Of a stretch of 64,000 nucleotides of DNA, positions 11,301-23,042 are shown one piece after another. Source of the DNA: Bolinopsis microptera (Eukaryota > Ctenophora > Tentaculata > Lobata > Bolinopsidae); assembly GCF_026151205.1 (NCBI RefSeq), contig NC_087077.1:15476983-15540982 (forward strand). Direction: 5' to 3'. The notes below the pieces were generated by a model. It worked only from the letters and a program-made list of their open reading frames with translations, searched no databases and was not told where the DNA came from. Every line of letters starts with the position of its first letter. Positions within the stretch are counted from its first letter, which is position 1. The position numbers and the translations under genes were made by a program.

Positions 11301-12030
11301 ATTTGGATAAATTTCATCCGTCAAGCATGAAAACGTGCAAGAAGTAAATACAGGCTGGGGAAAAAATTAGATTTGAATTATTTAGATTTGGGAGAAAAAC
11401 ACATCCTAAACTCAAAAATTCTAAATAACTGTTTCCGCCCACCCCCTCGCGCGCTCCTCTCGAACCTCTCAACCTACCACCACTCCCCCCTATTAACCCA
11501 CACCCCGCTATCTAAATGGTTCTAGAAACTCAGTTTTCCCACTGCCCTTCTATCCTCCTCTCTACTATTCCCACCCCAGCCACGCTCGTAGGCTGCCCCG
11601 AGGCCAGCCACTGCAATTTCAAAAGTAAAAAATCACGCGCACCCCGGGAAATCCAATACCCCTCGCCCAGCATCCCCCTCCGAGCCTACCCACCGTTACT
11701 TCTTCCCGTTATGCAATTACGGAATTTTCGTACGAAACCGGAACAAATTTGCTCTTACAAAAAATACACTGTACCACTGGCCACCTGTTTTAAACCCACT
11801 TCAACCCAATATCGAGGACGCCTAATATTAGTTCACGTTTAAACTTTAATAGTTAATTATTGGGCAGACTGTTTAGAGGAAACATCGAATTATTCCTCTT
11901 TCAAAATCTTTAAAATACCTACACGTACGCTATGTATTCCGTAACTTAGCAAGTCTTCCCGCCTCTGTCTTCCCTGGACCTTCCCTCGTTAAACCAAAGT
12001 CTCTCTCACTCCTCGGCCCCCCCCGTGCAC
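8322..12030 (-). pseudogene. GTF3C3: GTF3C3 copy A N-terminal exons, unreadable through sequence errors
   Basis: Side-by-side reading with 59232-61968 shows the same sequence with many extra bases and stretched homopolymers. Approximate counterparts: exon 7 at 8322-8440, exon 6 at 8890-9020, exon 5 at 9545-9760, exon 4 at 10130-10290, exon 3 at 10600-10830, exon 2 at 11186-11320, exon 1 at 11866-12030. No exon keeps its frame. I read this as sequencing or assembly error rather than gene decay, because introns and repeats are corrupted in the same way. It is marked pseudogene only because the frame cannot be read here. Confidence 0.7.
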
Positions 12031-15000
12031 CAGCCTCGCTCCTACCCACACCACACCTCCGACCCTACGCAACATCCCCGCCCACCACCCGACTTCCTCG
12101 TTCTGAGATCATACCAGGATTCAACTTATTTGCATCAGCCCTTCCTTTTTCCCCTCTCCCCCCACCTCCGCGCCCGGCCTCTTAATTCCTAATCCCACCG
12201 CGACGCTCCCCCTCTCCTCTCTCCGTCCCACTCTCACCTTCCGCAGAACATTTTATGGTGGTGCCCCCCCCGCGCGCCAAACCCCCCGCAACTCCCGTAC
12301 GGGGGGACTAACCAAAAACCCAGTAACAACCTTATGCTTGTTTACCCGAAAAATAGATTACAAAATTAAACAGGAATCATATTTGGGAAAACGTTGGGGC
12401 CTCGTGGAAACTGGCGAGTGTTTTTTTATAATAAACTATTAATATTGTTAATTACTCCCATTAATTTTTCCAAAGAATTTTATAATCCCACGTTACATTT
12501 TTTAAGGCAAAACTAGTTAACCATTAAGTAATGGTATACGGCTTACTTAATTGGAAGTTAGGGCGGCTCTCTTCCTAAAAACACAAAGAGGGAAAAAACT
12601 ATACAATGGGACTTTAGGGGGATATTTCTCCAAACAAAAAAATTATTCTCATTTTTCCTTTAAAAAACTGCCTATATCTTGGTTAAACACTAAACGGTAC
12701 TAAAATCATATTATACTTACGGGACCTGGGGGGGGGGGGACCCCATGGGTGGTTACACTCCCGGGAACATCAGGGATTGGGAATATTCTATACTTATTAA
12801 ATCTGTTTAGAATGGGTAATTTCAATCCGGTAAAAAATATACGTAAATAAAAAATTTTCTGGGAAACATTACTTTGCAGGGGGCCACATACTTCGTGGTA
12901 AAAACAAACGGCTTCGATAAACCCATATAATAACCGGCAGGGTGGCCCCGAAAAGTATAATGCTCACCACGGCATCCCTTTTAATTAAAAACACTTCTCG
13001 GTTATTTCGGGTCCCTTAGGTTTTGATGTAAGGGGGGTTCAGTGGTTTTGGGAATATAGTGAAGAAAAATTTATGGTGGGAGATACTGAGGGAAAACATT
13101 TTTTGTGGGCGAAAAAAAGTTGCTGGGATATTAAACAGAGAAAAAAGAGGGGAATAAACTTCCTCAGTTGGCTTAACATTTTTATTTTTCATATGGGGGG
13201 GACTGGTTTTCATTATGGTCATATCTTGGTGGAAGGTTCCTTTGAGTGGAGAAGAAATAGTAAGGAAATAAAGGGAAAAGGTAGATATGGGCAGGTATGT
13301 AAGGTTATAATGTTAATTATCTTTATGTACGTCCCGCCCACGTGGCCCAAATCATGTTTTACAAATATTGTATGTTCATGGAATGAATAGTGTGTTGTGT
13401 TTCCATCTGTTGTTGGGGCTTCCTTTTGGAGGGGGAGGGAGGAATTTTTGATGGACTTTTTTCTATTGGAGTTGTTAATGGTGGGATTTCTATATTTCTA
13501 AATGAATTAACCCCTTTTTCTGACATTTAAGTGCAATCGTTGTTTTCAAAAACTTTTTGTCAATGTTTAATTTAAATCCCCCCCAATTAGTTAATTATTC
13601 ATGAAACGGGAAACCCTTTGAGGGGCATATTAAAGCGTTTCTAATTTCTCTTTTGGTTTCAATACAGGAAACTTGATTTATGGATATGGGGGGGCCGCGA
13701 AAATCTTGGGAAAATAACAACATACTCAATAAATTTTTGGGAATTGGTTTAGTATATATTCCCATACTTCATAGCCTATTTTTTCCTTTTTAACCCAAAG
13801 ATAATTCATACGAAACTTTCGAATCGATTGTAAAATATTGTTTTTTCCTTGCAGCAGGGGCATGGTGATGATCTGGTGGAATAAATAAAATTTTCCCCTC
13901 CTTTACCATATTTTTTTTTTTAAATTGTTAAATTAAGGATATTCAGGGAAATGTCGGGGGAAAAAGTACAAAACATTAGTTAGGTTTGGTTAGATAAACA
14001 AAAACTTCCTTTAAAAAACCTAAAAACGCTTTAAAGAAGGGCAATTGGGGATCTGGGCCCAAATTCTGGGGGACTCTTTGGAAGGAAGGAAAATGGTCGC
14101 CCTTTTGAATCTCACGCCACTTAGGGGAAATTCACGGGAGCACCGCCCTAGGGAATATTCCTCGCGGCCCTATTAGGGCTATATAAGGGGTTCAGGGGAC
14201 CACTATTCTTTAAAAACTTAAATTACGTTTGCTTTCTGGGTAGGATTGTAGGGGAATAAGGAACTGGTCGGACCTTGGAATCCTTTTCACGCCCGTAGAG
14301 TCCGGGGAAACCCCATTTTTTTTTAAAAACCTAAAAAGAGAGCAATGACTGTCTAAGGTGAAAGGGTCTTGTCCTGCATGCTTGTGCAGCATAGTATTAA
14401 TAACAACTTGCTGCAGTAATTTTAGTAATTTTTTCTTGGTTCGAATTTCTTATTATAAATCCTTATTTTTCTCATCATTGCTTTCGGCCAGAGAATATCT
14501 GCAAAACAAACGGGGATGTTTATTACTATATGTTTGATGTTAAATATCTAAAGATTTTCTTCGTGATTAATTTTTTTATCCAAAAAAAACCCACACTTTG
14601 GGGGTTCAGGAGGGCGGGACTGTTGCCACGGTAAGTTTCCTTTTTTTTCGGCCTCGTTGCTAACCAGGGCACGAGGTAGGTTTTTAACTTTATTGATAGT
14701 TTTGGAGGTGGACCCTTCAGTTTGTTAAAATTAAACTATAAAGGGAGTTAACCGTAACGGCAACTAGTCACTCCTGTTTTTCGCTCCAATTTAGGGTTCA
14801 TGGTCCGTTTATTTTTTCTAGATTTTTCCCATAGGAAAAAAAGGCCCAAAAAAAAGTAAAGAGAGGAAACTAGAATTCTGGAATTTCATTGTAAATCGAT
14901 TCCACCCCATTGGGGGGGCCCTCAGTTAAAACTTGCCCACTAGGGATCATTGTTGGCTTAAGGAGGAAATTACTTTTAACTTATACAATAACTATTTGCA

Positions 15001-15675
15001 AGGTGTCCCCCACGTTTAAACTCTTGTTAAAAATATTTTACCGTTCACTTGTTTATATCCGTTAACGTGGGAGACCCCAATAATTAATAACAGGACTTTT
15101 ACGGTCAATTCCTTTTATATTTCCAAACAGGTTAAAGGAAAAAATGGAAAACAAAAACGCGGCAACGTTTTACGGCCCCCCACGGAGTGTTTTTTAAACC
15201 ACGGGGCCTGCTGGCGGAGCTTAGGCCGGCGTTATTTTATTCCAAGGGTTACAAGTGGAGCATAGTTCGTATTTGTTCGTTAGGCCATAGGAAGGATCGA
15301 TTTTAAAACTCCAAAGTTAGGGAATATTTTTTAAACAGGATGCTTGAGAGGGACTGAGGAGGATTTTTCAGGGACACGACTCTGGGCAGATGGTTTGTCG
15401 TATTTTTGGGAGGGATTTCCTGAGGGAAAAATCAAAAATTTGGGTAGCAAAAAAACAAAAAATTGTATTACCCAAAAATGTTTAGTCTGGAACTTTATAA
15501 AAAAGGTTTTTTAGTTTACCAATTATTTTTTTAATGATATTCGTTTTGCTTTTCACTTATTTTTATGGGGATTATTTGTTCATGAGGGGGGGGGGTGACC
15601 CATTCCAACTCATTTTCGTAGGGGTGGAACGGTGACTGGGGGGTGGACGGAGGGATTGGACGACAATAAAGTGAT

Positions 15676-15692
15676 CCCCCCCCCCCCCCCCC

Positions 15693-15725
<33 letters not shown>

Positions 15726-15747
15726 ACCCCCCCCCCCCCCCCCCCTC

Positions 15748-15789
<42 letters not shown>
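15676..15789. repeat. Poly-C run
   Basis: About 110 bases of C with a few A/T interruptions, directly before degraded telomeric repeats. Probably base-calling collapse of a C-rich repeat. Confidence 0.9.
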
Positions 15790-15790
<1 letters not shown>

Positions 15791-16110
15791 ATTAATTGAC
15801 CCTAAACCCCTATACACTAACCCTAACCCAAAAACCCACTTTAAGGCAACAAAAAACCCTAAATAACCCTAACCCCTTCAACCTAAAACCCTAACCCCAA
15901 TTAACACTAAGGGGCAAACAAATCCCCTAAAACCCTAAAAACCCTAACCCTAAAAACCCTAACCCTTTTTTAAACCCTAAACCCTAACCCTAGTCCCTAA
16001 TAACCCGTTATATATACCTAACCCTAAACCCCCTAACCCCCTTTAACCCCTAACCCCTAAATACAACCCTTAACCCTAACTACCTACCCTAAAACACTAA
16101 CGGTGCTAAA
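15790..16110. repeat. Degraded telomere-type (CCCTAA)n tract
   Basis: Many CCCTAA and CCCTAACCC units with errors, on the plus strand. This orientation corresponds to the left end of a chromosome whose body would lie to the right. It lies inside the low-accuracy block. Confidence 0.85.
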
Positions 16111-19100
16111 CCCTAACATTGTCGGGGGTCAATTTCGTATTGAAAAGCCCTAGATTTTTTTCGCGTGGGACAATTGGGGAACCCAGTCAAGCTAGTAATT
16201 CACTTTCTGGGGGGTAATTTGTCGGGGGGTTTCAAAATTAGGTTCGCGGGGTACGATGAGGGGGGTGGCGGACCAAAGTGGGGGAAGGTTGGGTTGGGTT
16301 TGTTTCCCGTACAAATTTGATATACAAAACACTCAAAACAATTTCCTTTCTTTTATCATTAGAAATTACCATTTCTTCGAACTGAATGTAAAAAAATAAC
16401 GGGGGCCTTATGAATTGTTCGTTATAAGTTGCGCATTTTCCTCGTAAATTTTGGCAGTAGCGTTGTTTTATTTTACTTGTAAGAAAAGGTGTGTTTATTG
16501 ATTAGTAAAATCTGGGGGGGGGGACTCGAACACCCGGAATTTATAGGGATTATTTAACAGGAAATTTCACGGAATTTGTTATGGGTTTGTTTTTTTTTGA
16601 AAGATGATAAAAACCGCCCATGTTCCATTTTAAAATTCAATAGTCGAGACCAGGGGGATTTTCAAAATTCCCCACGATCGATTACAGTGGGATCTAGGGT
16701 TTTTGTAGGGGTTAGGTTTGAGGGGGGCCTGGTATGGGCTGTAAGTATTTTTTTTTGTTGATCAATTAGTTATACATTGGAATCCTTTTTAATGAATTTT
16801 TTCCTTTTATCTGCCACCATGTCCCACGGATTCCATCGCCTTTTTTTTTTTTACTAATGGCAGGGAATAAACCTGTCTAAACCCTTAAATATGGTGTCCA
16901 AGACACCAAAAGGGGACTTAAAATAAATTTTAATTACTATTTAATTTCGGCGGTTTTTTTGACCACCCCACTTGGAAGGTTTCATATATTTTTTGGGCAC
17001 AAATAAAATTTTTAATTTTCCTTGGGCCATTTTTTTATTTTTTCCATTGCTGATTTTGAAGGGCCATTTAAAAAACGGGATTTGACCCAGTTTTCAAAAT
17101 AAGATTGTATAGGTATTACAATATAAATATGTATATTCTTCTACGGTTTTTTTTTTTGCGGAAAGTTTTATCGCGGTTTAAAGTTGGATTGGGCCGTTTG
17201 GGCCAGTGGTGTCCCAGTAAAAATGGCACGGGGATCCTTATATTTTTGGGGAAATTTACCGTCCTTCACAAAAAAAATCTTATTTCTGTGGGAATCTTAT
17301 TGTAAATAAAAAACATTTCTCTAGGTACCAACTATTTCCTAAACCACCACCTTTTTACCTGGGGACCCCCAGGCTATTAAGGTTAGAACAGGGACGATTC
17401 TGGGGAAAGCGGGGGGGGTGCGGCCCCCCAGTTTTAAAAATAAGGCCACCCACAGTGTGTCCCCTTTTGTCCCAGGGGGGGCGGGGGCCGGCCTAATCGG
17501 TCCTCATTACTTGCCAACTCGGCCAAAACGGTCTGGGCCCTCTTCCACGAGGGGAAAAGTGTTAAATAGCTCGCAGGTGGTATTTTTAGGGTAAGGGGGG
17601 GGAGGGACGCTGACTGGAGGGATTCACTCTCTGGGGAAAGGAAGGCGGATTATTATATTCTACGGATCTGCTCAGTCCTGATCAACATAAATGGGGGCGG
17701 AATTGTTTATAGTGAATTTTAGAATGACCGCAGGTTTTATTAGGGAAAACGATTAAAAAAAAAAAAAAAATCTTCACATTAGAAATTCTTGTTTTGGGCG
17801 CTTCCTTTTTGTTAAAACTTGGCCGCTTATGTTCCAAAAACAGTAGCACTGGGGGACTATTTGTCAGGGGGGGGGGGGGACTATCAATTCTTTTTTTCCG
17901 TAGGGGACGAAAAGTGACAGTGAAGGTGCAGGGCAGATTTTTATCCCACGATCCTTCACCAAAAGCTTATCTTCCCGGGGGGGTTGGGGCCTGGTTTTTC
18001 TGGGGGAAAAAACAACAATTAATATTCAATTTTATTCATATTAATTCCCAAAATCTGCGATTGTACTTTTAAGGACGGGCAAATTGGCCCTGATTTCCTG
18101 TAACAGGACCACCACTTGCGGTGGCCCCAAAAAAAATGTTTTAGGTAAACAATGAATATTTTCAAAAAAACCTTACGGTGCTTTCCAGGTTGAGGACATG
18201 GGATTCTCTTCCACAAAAAACCCCACAATTGGGGGGCTGCCCCAAACAATCCCATGAGCTAATCGGGCATTAGTTTTCACAGGGCTTATCTGAGAACCTC
18301 GTACAGAGGAATACGGGTTTCATGGGGGCGGGTGGCCACGGCGGTCTGGGGTAACAACGGTTGAGGGGGGACGCAAAAGAATCACCTCCAGGTTTTCCTT
18401 TTTCTTGTAGGAATCAGTTTACCCACTATGTTAAAGGGGGGGTTAGGGGGGGTCCAGGTTTTTTCTTTTTTTGCACGCTCCCTCCATTTTATATTTCTTG
18501 AAAACAGTGTACACATTTAATTCCATATTGGTTTTTTTGGGGGGCCGGGCTGCTGCCTAACATTTAGACTTAAAAATTGGGGGTCTTAAACAACAATAAA
18601 ACCGCCCTTTGCTTGCGCCTAGTGAACGGCGTCGGGGGGGAGCTGTAAAAAATTAGTTTTTATAAAAAAGTCTTCTTCCTTTGATTCATTGGTTTTATTA
18701 CTAATTAATTAAATTATAACTAATTACTAAAACTTCTTATTATTAATTTGTTTTTCTGTTTTCTTAAGGATTAGAAAAACTTCTCGTGAAAAAAAATTTT
18801 TTAGAGGGGTGGGGACAGGCTTTTAAATATTTCACAAATCTGTGGTCACCTAATCCCAATGTTCCTAATCAAAACTTCCACGACAAGTTGATGTTGTTAC
18901 CAGAAATTATCAGGGGGACCCATACTGTTCGATTTTAATATCTTTTCAAGAATTCTGTTCAAATATTTTTTTGGGTTTCTTCGTGGGTCTTTTGTCGGGA
19001 AGTCCGCGGAGGATAATAAAAAAAACATTACGGCTCAAAATCGGTTAATAAAAAACAATACCGTAATTAAATATTTTTGGTTTCAACATTAAAGTATTAG

Positions 19101-21529
19101 GTTAAATTATTTTTTTTGTTTGTTTATATAAATGTGATTTATCGCTCTATCAGTCCTAATAAATAACCTTTCCATAAAGAAAACAATTAGATATTACCAA
19201 CCATGAAAAAAAAAACAGACCAGTGATCAGTAATTTACGGGGAACTTTTGCCTTTGGGTTTGGCCCTTAAAAGGAAAAGGGATAATATTTTTAAAAAATA
19301 ATGATACATTTCAATTTGATTTGTATTTTATTAACCGTAGCCTTACCTTCGTTATGAACACGGGGGGCTTCGTGGGAGGGAAAAGAATTTTAGCCCAAAA
19401 AAATACACGCGTTGATAGGCAAAGGGGTTCTGCCATTACAAACGTGAGGTTTAGTAGGGGAGGTTATACAAAAACATATTTTTGTAAGGTCAGGGTGGTT
19501 TTTGGTTGGGCACATATTTAATCTGATTTTTGCTATTGTTATTTATGTAAAAAAGACCGCTTTGTTCATATATACATATTCCATACTGGCCCAACAGTTG
19601 CAAAACTTTTAGGTTTTTTAAAAACGGAAAACTTAAAAAATGTAAATTTTATGTTTTAACTATTTTTCATTTTTGCTATTTAACATTGTAAAAAGTGGGG
19701 TAGGAAAAAAACCCCCCCCCCCCCCCCCCCCTAGGAAAATAAGAAAAGCGGCTTTTTAAAGTGCTTTCCTCATGCCCCCTCCATACTCCTGGTTGGTTAA
19801 CGGGGGGGAGTGCCCCAGAAATTAGGAAAAATAAACGCTATTTAAAGGGGGGTGGTGTTTGGGGGTAGGGCTTTTTTCTGGGAAACATCCATTAAAAACT
19901 GGGGTTTGCAACTAAGTCGGGGTGTTTCCAGATTTAAAAAGCGTCTTATTGTACCATTTTATTAAAAGCGATTATTAGGCGCTTATAAAGTTGGTTGCAT
20001 TTTAAGCTGTTTCTAATTTTTTGATTTAAAAAATCGCTTAAAAGGCCCGCTTAAAAATAAAAAAGCGATTTTTTTTATTTTTCGTCAATTTGGGGGGGGG
20101 ACGGTTTTTTTTTTTACTAAAATCTGTTTGAAATAAAAAGTGTTAAATGGACTATATTTAAAAAACAACCGCATTTTAACCCCACCCCACCCCTTTAATG
20201 GTTTTTCAAAGGGGTACTCAAAAAGGAGGGGGACTAAAAAAATTCATTTTTTACCTAATTTCATTTCCGCGTGGGTTTTGGGGGGGTGGGGGGGACCACC
20301 ACATAGGGTCCATAATCTTTGGGGAACTTTAAAGTTTTACTTTATTCCTTGGGCCTATTTTATATTTTTGATTGCTGCATTTGGTATGGCCATTTAAAGG
20401 CATTTGTAATATTTTACCAGTCAAAAAACATATAATGTTGTATATCTTTTTAGGTTTTTTGCGGGGAAAAAATGCCGGTGGTTTTAAAGTTGATGCACGT
20501 TGGTGTTCGTAACCCTGCCTTTATATTTTTTTTGTAAAGATTTGTTGCAGTTTTTGGATTTACTGTTACCCTTTAATATCATTAGATAATTTTTGTGAGC
20601 TTGCTTTTAGGAACTTTGGTTTTTTCCTACATTTTTTTTTCTATAATAAAAAAATGTTGCTGGGAAATAAATTTGAAATTAGAAACCGGACTTAAAGTGG
20701 GCAGTAAGGAACAAAACGGACAATTCCCGTTTGACCATTGCTATTAAAAAATGATTCTTCGGTTCCGGTTTATTTTTACTGCAAAACTGTGGGACCCCTT
20801 TTTTTAAAAAACTTTTCTTGCGTTAGTATTTAGCTTTAGGGTTTCCGACCGTAATTCTCTTTATTGTAATATAAGGTTTGTAATATTAAGAGATAAAATT
20901 CAAAGGAGAACAATAGGTACACTAAACCAATAGCTGTTAAAATTCTTTTGCTGATGTCCTTTTTCGGATCATTAGAGAATACTGCCTGAGCGGAAATTCT
21001 CAATGAAAGTAAGGATTTCATTACGATTATTTTCCAAAATTTATTTTCCCAACAAATATTTCTTATTTGTAGGCACAACTTTGCAGGCAAGCCAAAAATT
21101 AATAAACATTTTTTGGGAAAAATTATTAAATATTGGTAGGTCATTTTTAGGTGTTCATTTATGAGTTAATTATTATGATAAACCAATTATTTCATGGGTA
21201 GATTATAAAGGAGTAGTAAATATAATTTTTTCTGCCAATTGTAATTGGCTTTGGTTCCACCCGCGTACTAATTTGGGCCAAAAAAAACTATAAGGATAAA
21301 TATTTTATTTTTACATCGTTAATATTAACCAGATGGGATGTGTTACTGTAAAACTTGCTATCAAAAATATTCCCCGTGGTACAAAAACCTCATGGCTGGA
21401 TAAGCAGGTACAAAACGCGATTGTTGGAATAATCGGGACTTTAATTTCTAGGAAGGGGGAGTACTTCTTTCAAAACTTTTAAACGGGAATTATAGTACGC
21501 TCGGGGAGGGGTCGTAATGTGATGATGTC

Positions 21530-21868
21530 CTCTACAACCTCACAGGGAGTCACCAGCTAGGATCACTCTTCGTCCGCTTCTACTCTAATCCTCAGTTACC
21601 TTTATCAGGTAACTGCAAAATTGGAACTATGCTAACTTCCCTACTAACCTCCTTACTGCTACAAGGACAGGTATGGAGGGTAACCTTAACCTAGAACCTC
21701 AGGTATCAGACTAGTGGTTACACTGTAACGAGAAGTGAGATGATCAACACCCTGATGTCAGACTCAACGTGTAGTGCAGTGACTGGAGCAACAAGGTGGA
21801 GCGAGAAGTTGCAAAGATTACGGTTCCAATCCTGACACTGCATCTGACTACTACCAGCGTCAACCAGG
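21530..21868 (+). pseudogene. Indel-broken exon of an extracellular-type protein, unrecognised
   Basis: Read with three frame changes (about 21605, 21712, 21830), the plus strand gives NLTGSHQLGSLFVRFYSNPQ, NWNYANFPTNLLTATRTG, SGYTVTRSEMINTLMSDSTC and DTASDYYQRQP, ending at a possible donor GTAGCT. Composition (Asn/Ser/Thr rich, possible N-glycosylation site NLT) suggests an ectodomain. I do not recognise the family. Because it adjoins the noisy block, the breaks may be sequencing errors rather than decay. Confidence 0.4.
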
Positions 21869-22069
21869 TAGCTGTTGTATTTTGAAGATTTTAAAATATT
21901 TAAATGCTATTAAGTTAACTTTTTATTTCAATACGTAATATTATTTACCCATACCTGTGAACCTTTAATACAATACGAATTTATGGATATTTTTCTTTTA
22001 ATCGATATAATCGAGCCCTGTTTTGGAGGAATAAAAAATATATGGACTAATTTATATTATCAAGGTTTA

Positions 22070-22260
22070 TGTACTGGACTGAAGCTGAGTGGACAAGACT
22101 ATTGAGACAGCAGCTAAAGTTTTCCATTAGACCCAGGAACCGTTGTGAAAGTGACTTGTTCTGACTCTGGAGCTCTCAAAAAGAGGGAGCAGTGAAGTGA
22201 CCTGCACAGTGGGGACCGTCTTCACTTACTCTAAAGAAACCTTTTTGTCTAAGCCTAGGT
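22070..22260 (+). pseudogene. Sushi (CCP)-like exon, frame-broken
   Basis: Frames read together give PGTVVKVTCSDSGALK and GSSEVTCTVGTVFTYSKE, the Cys spacing and Gly/Trp-like positions of a sushi domain, with stops and a shift near 22110 and 22188. A possible donor GTAAAT follows at about 22259. It probably belongs to the same gene as 21530-21868. Sushi domains occur in secreted or membrane adhesion and complement-like proteins. The assignment is tentative. Confidence 0.4.
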
Positions 22261-23042
22261 AAATTCTAAAATAGGATAATTTTCAAGGAGATAACCCACG
22301 CCACATCAATTATCAATAGGCCGCTTGTTTAAGTGTTTAGCGACTAATGTGGTTTTAAAAGGATACACACACTTTTAAAAAGAAATGCAGCCGGGATTTC
22401 TAATGTGAATGGTATCCATATTAAATTTTTTTATTCCATAATATTGATATGATACATTTTTATTTTTTTTAGCAACTATTCTTTAAATTGTAACTACAAT
22501 AACTACGGTACTAGTAGTGTGACTACGTAACTAGTAGTATAATATGGTAACTTGAGTGAACCATATTAAACTAGAAGTGTAATATGGTAACTAGTAATGG
22601 AACATTATTTTCAGTTTCGCAAATGGACTCGCCATTTTTAGCAAGGTTGTAAAAAAAATAATTAGAAATAGCTATGGCATTCTAATGGATTTGTATTAAG
22701 GCTTAAACTTTCTATAATTAACGCGGAAGTGAGGTACAATATTCGTTAAATAAATGTCGTAATTTCGTAGGTTTACTGCGCCGTTGCAAAATAAGCTAAA
22801 AGCAACAATAAGAGATTGCACGTGTGCGAGCAGAAAAATTAACAAACAGCGTGTCGAGTCATGCCTTTATAAGTTACTAAAAAACCCGTGGGTCACAGGA
22901 AGGAAGCAAATAGATTTCATAATTTAATCAACTTCAAAATATCCTACCCAACCGGAGATACACCAATTAAAATGTAGCTCGTACTCAAACACCGCGTAAT
23001 TACCACAAAACAGATCAAAATGTTACATACATATTCATTGGT

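Larger units (their letters stand above)
7690..21500. other. Low-accuracy, unpolished sequence block
   Basis: From about 7690 the text shows stretched homopolymers, random insertions and loss of repeat regularity; clean sequence returns near 21500. 8340-15040 can be matched piece by piece to clean 59250-64000 (for example the CTAGGTCAGCAAATG region, GACTTTGTCCAT, GGCCAGAGATGAGCGG), but it is longer by about 2 kb. This fits a raw long read used to bridge a gap. Open frames here should not be trusted. From 16130 to 21480 I recognise no gene. Confidence 0.85.

Noticed and set aside
15531-15749. Poly-glycine open frame
   Set aside because: Translation of the poly-C run on the minus strand.
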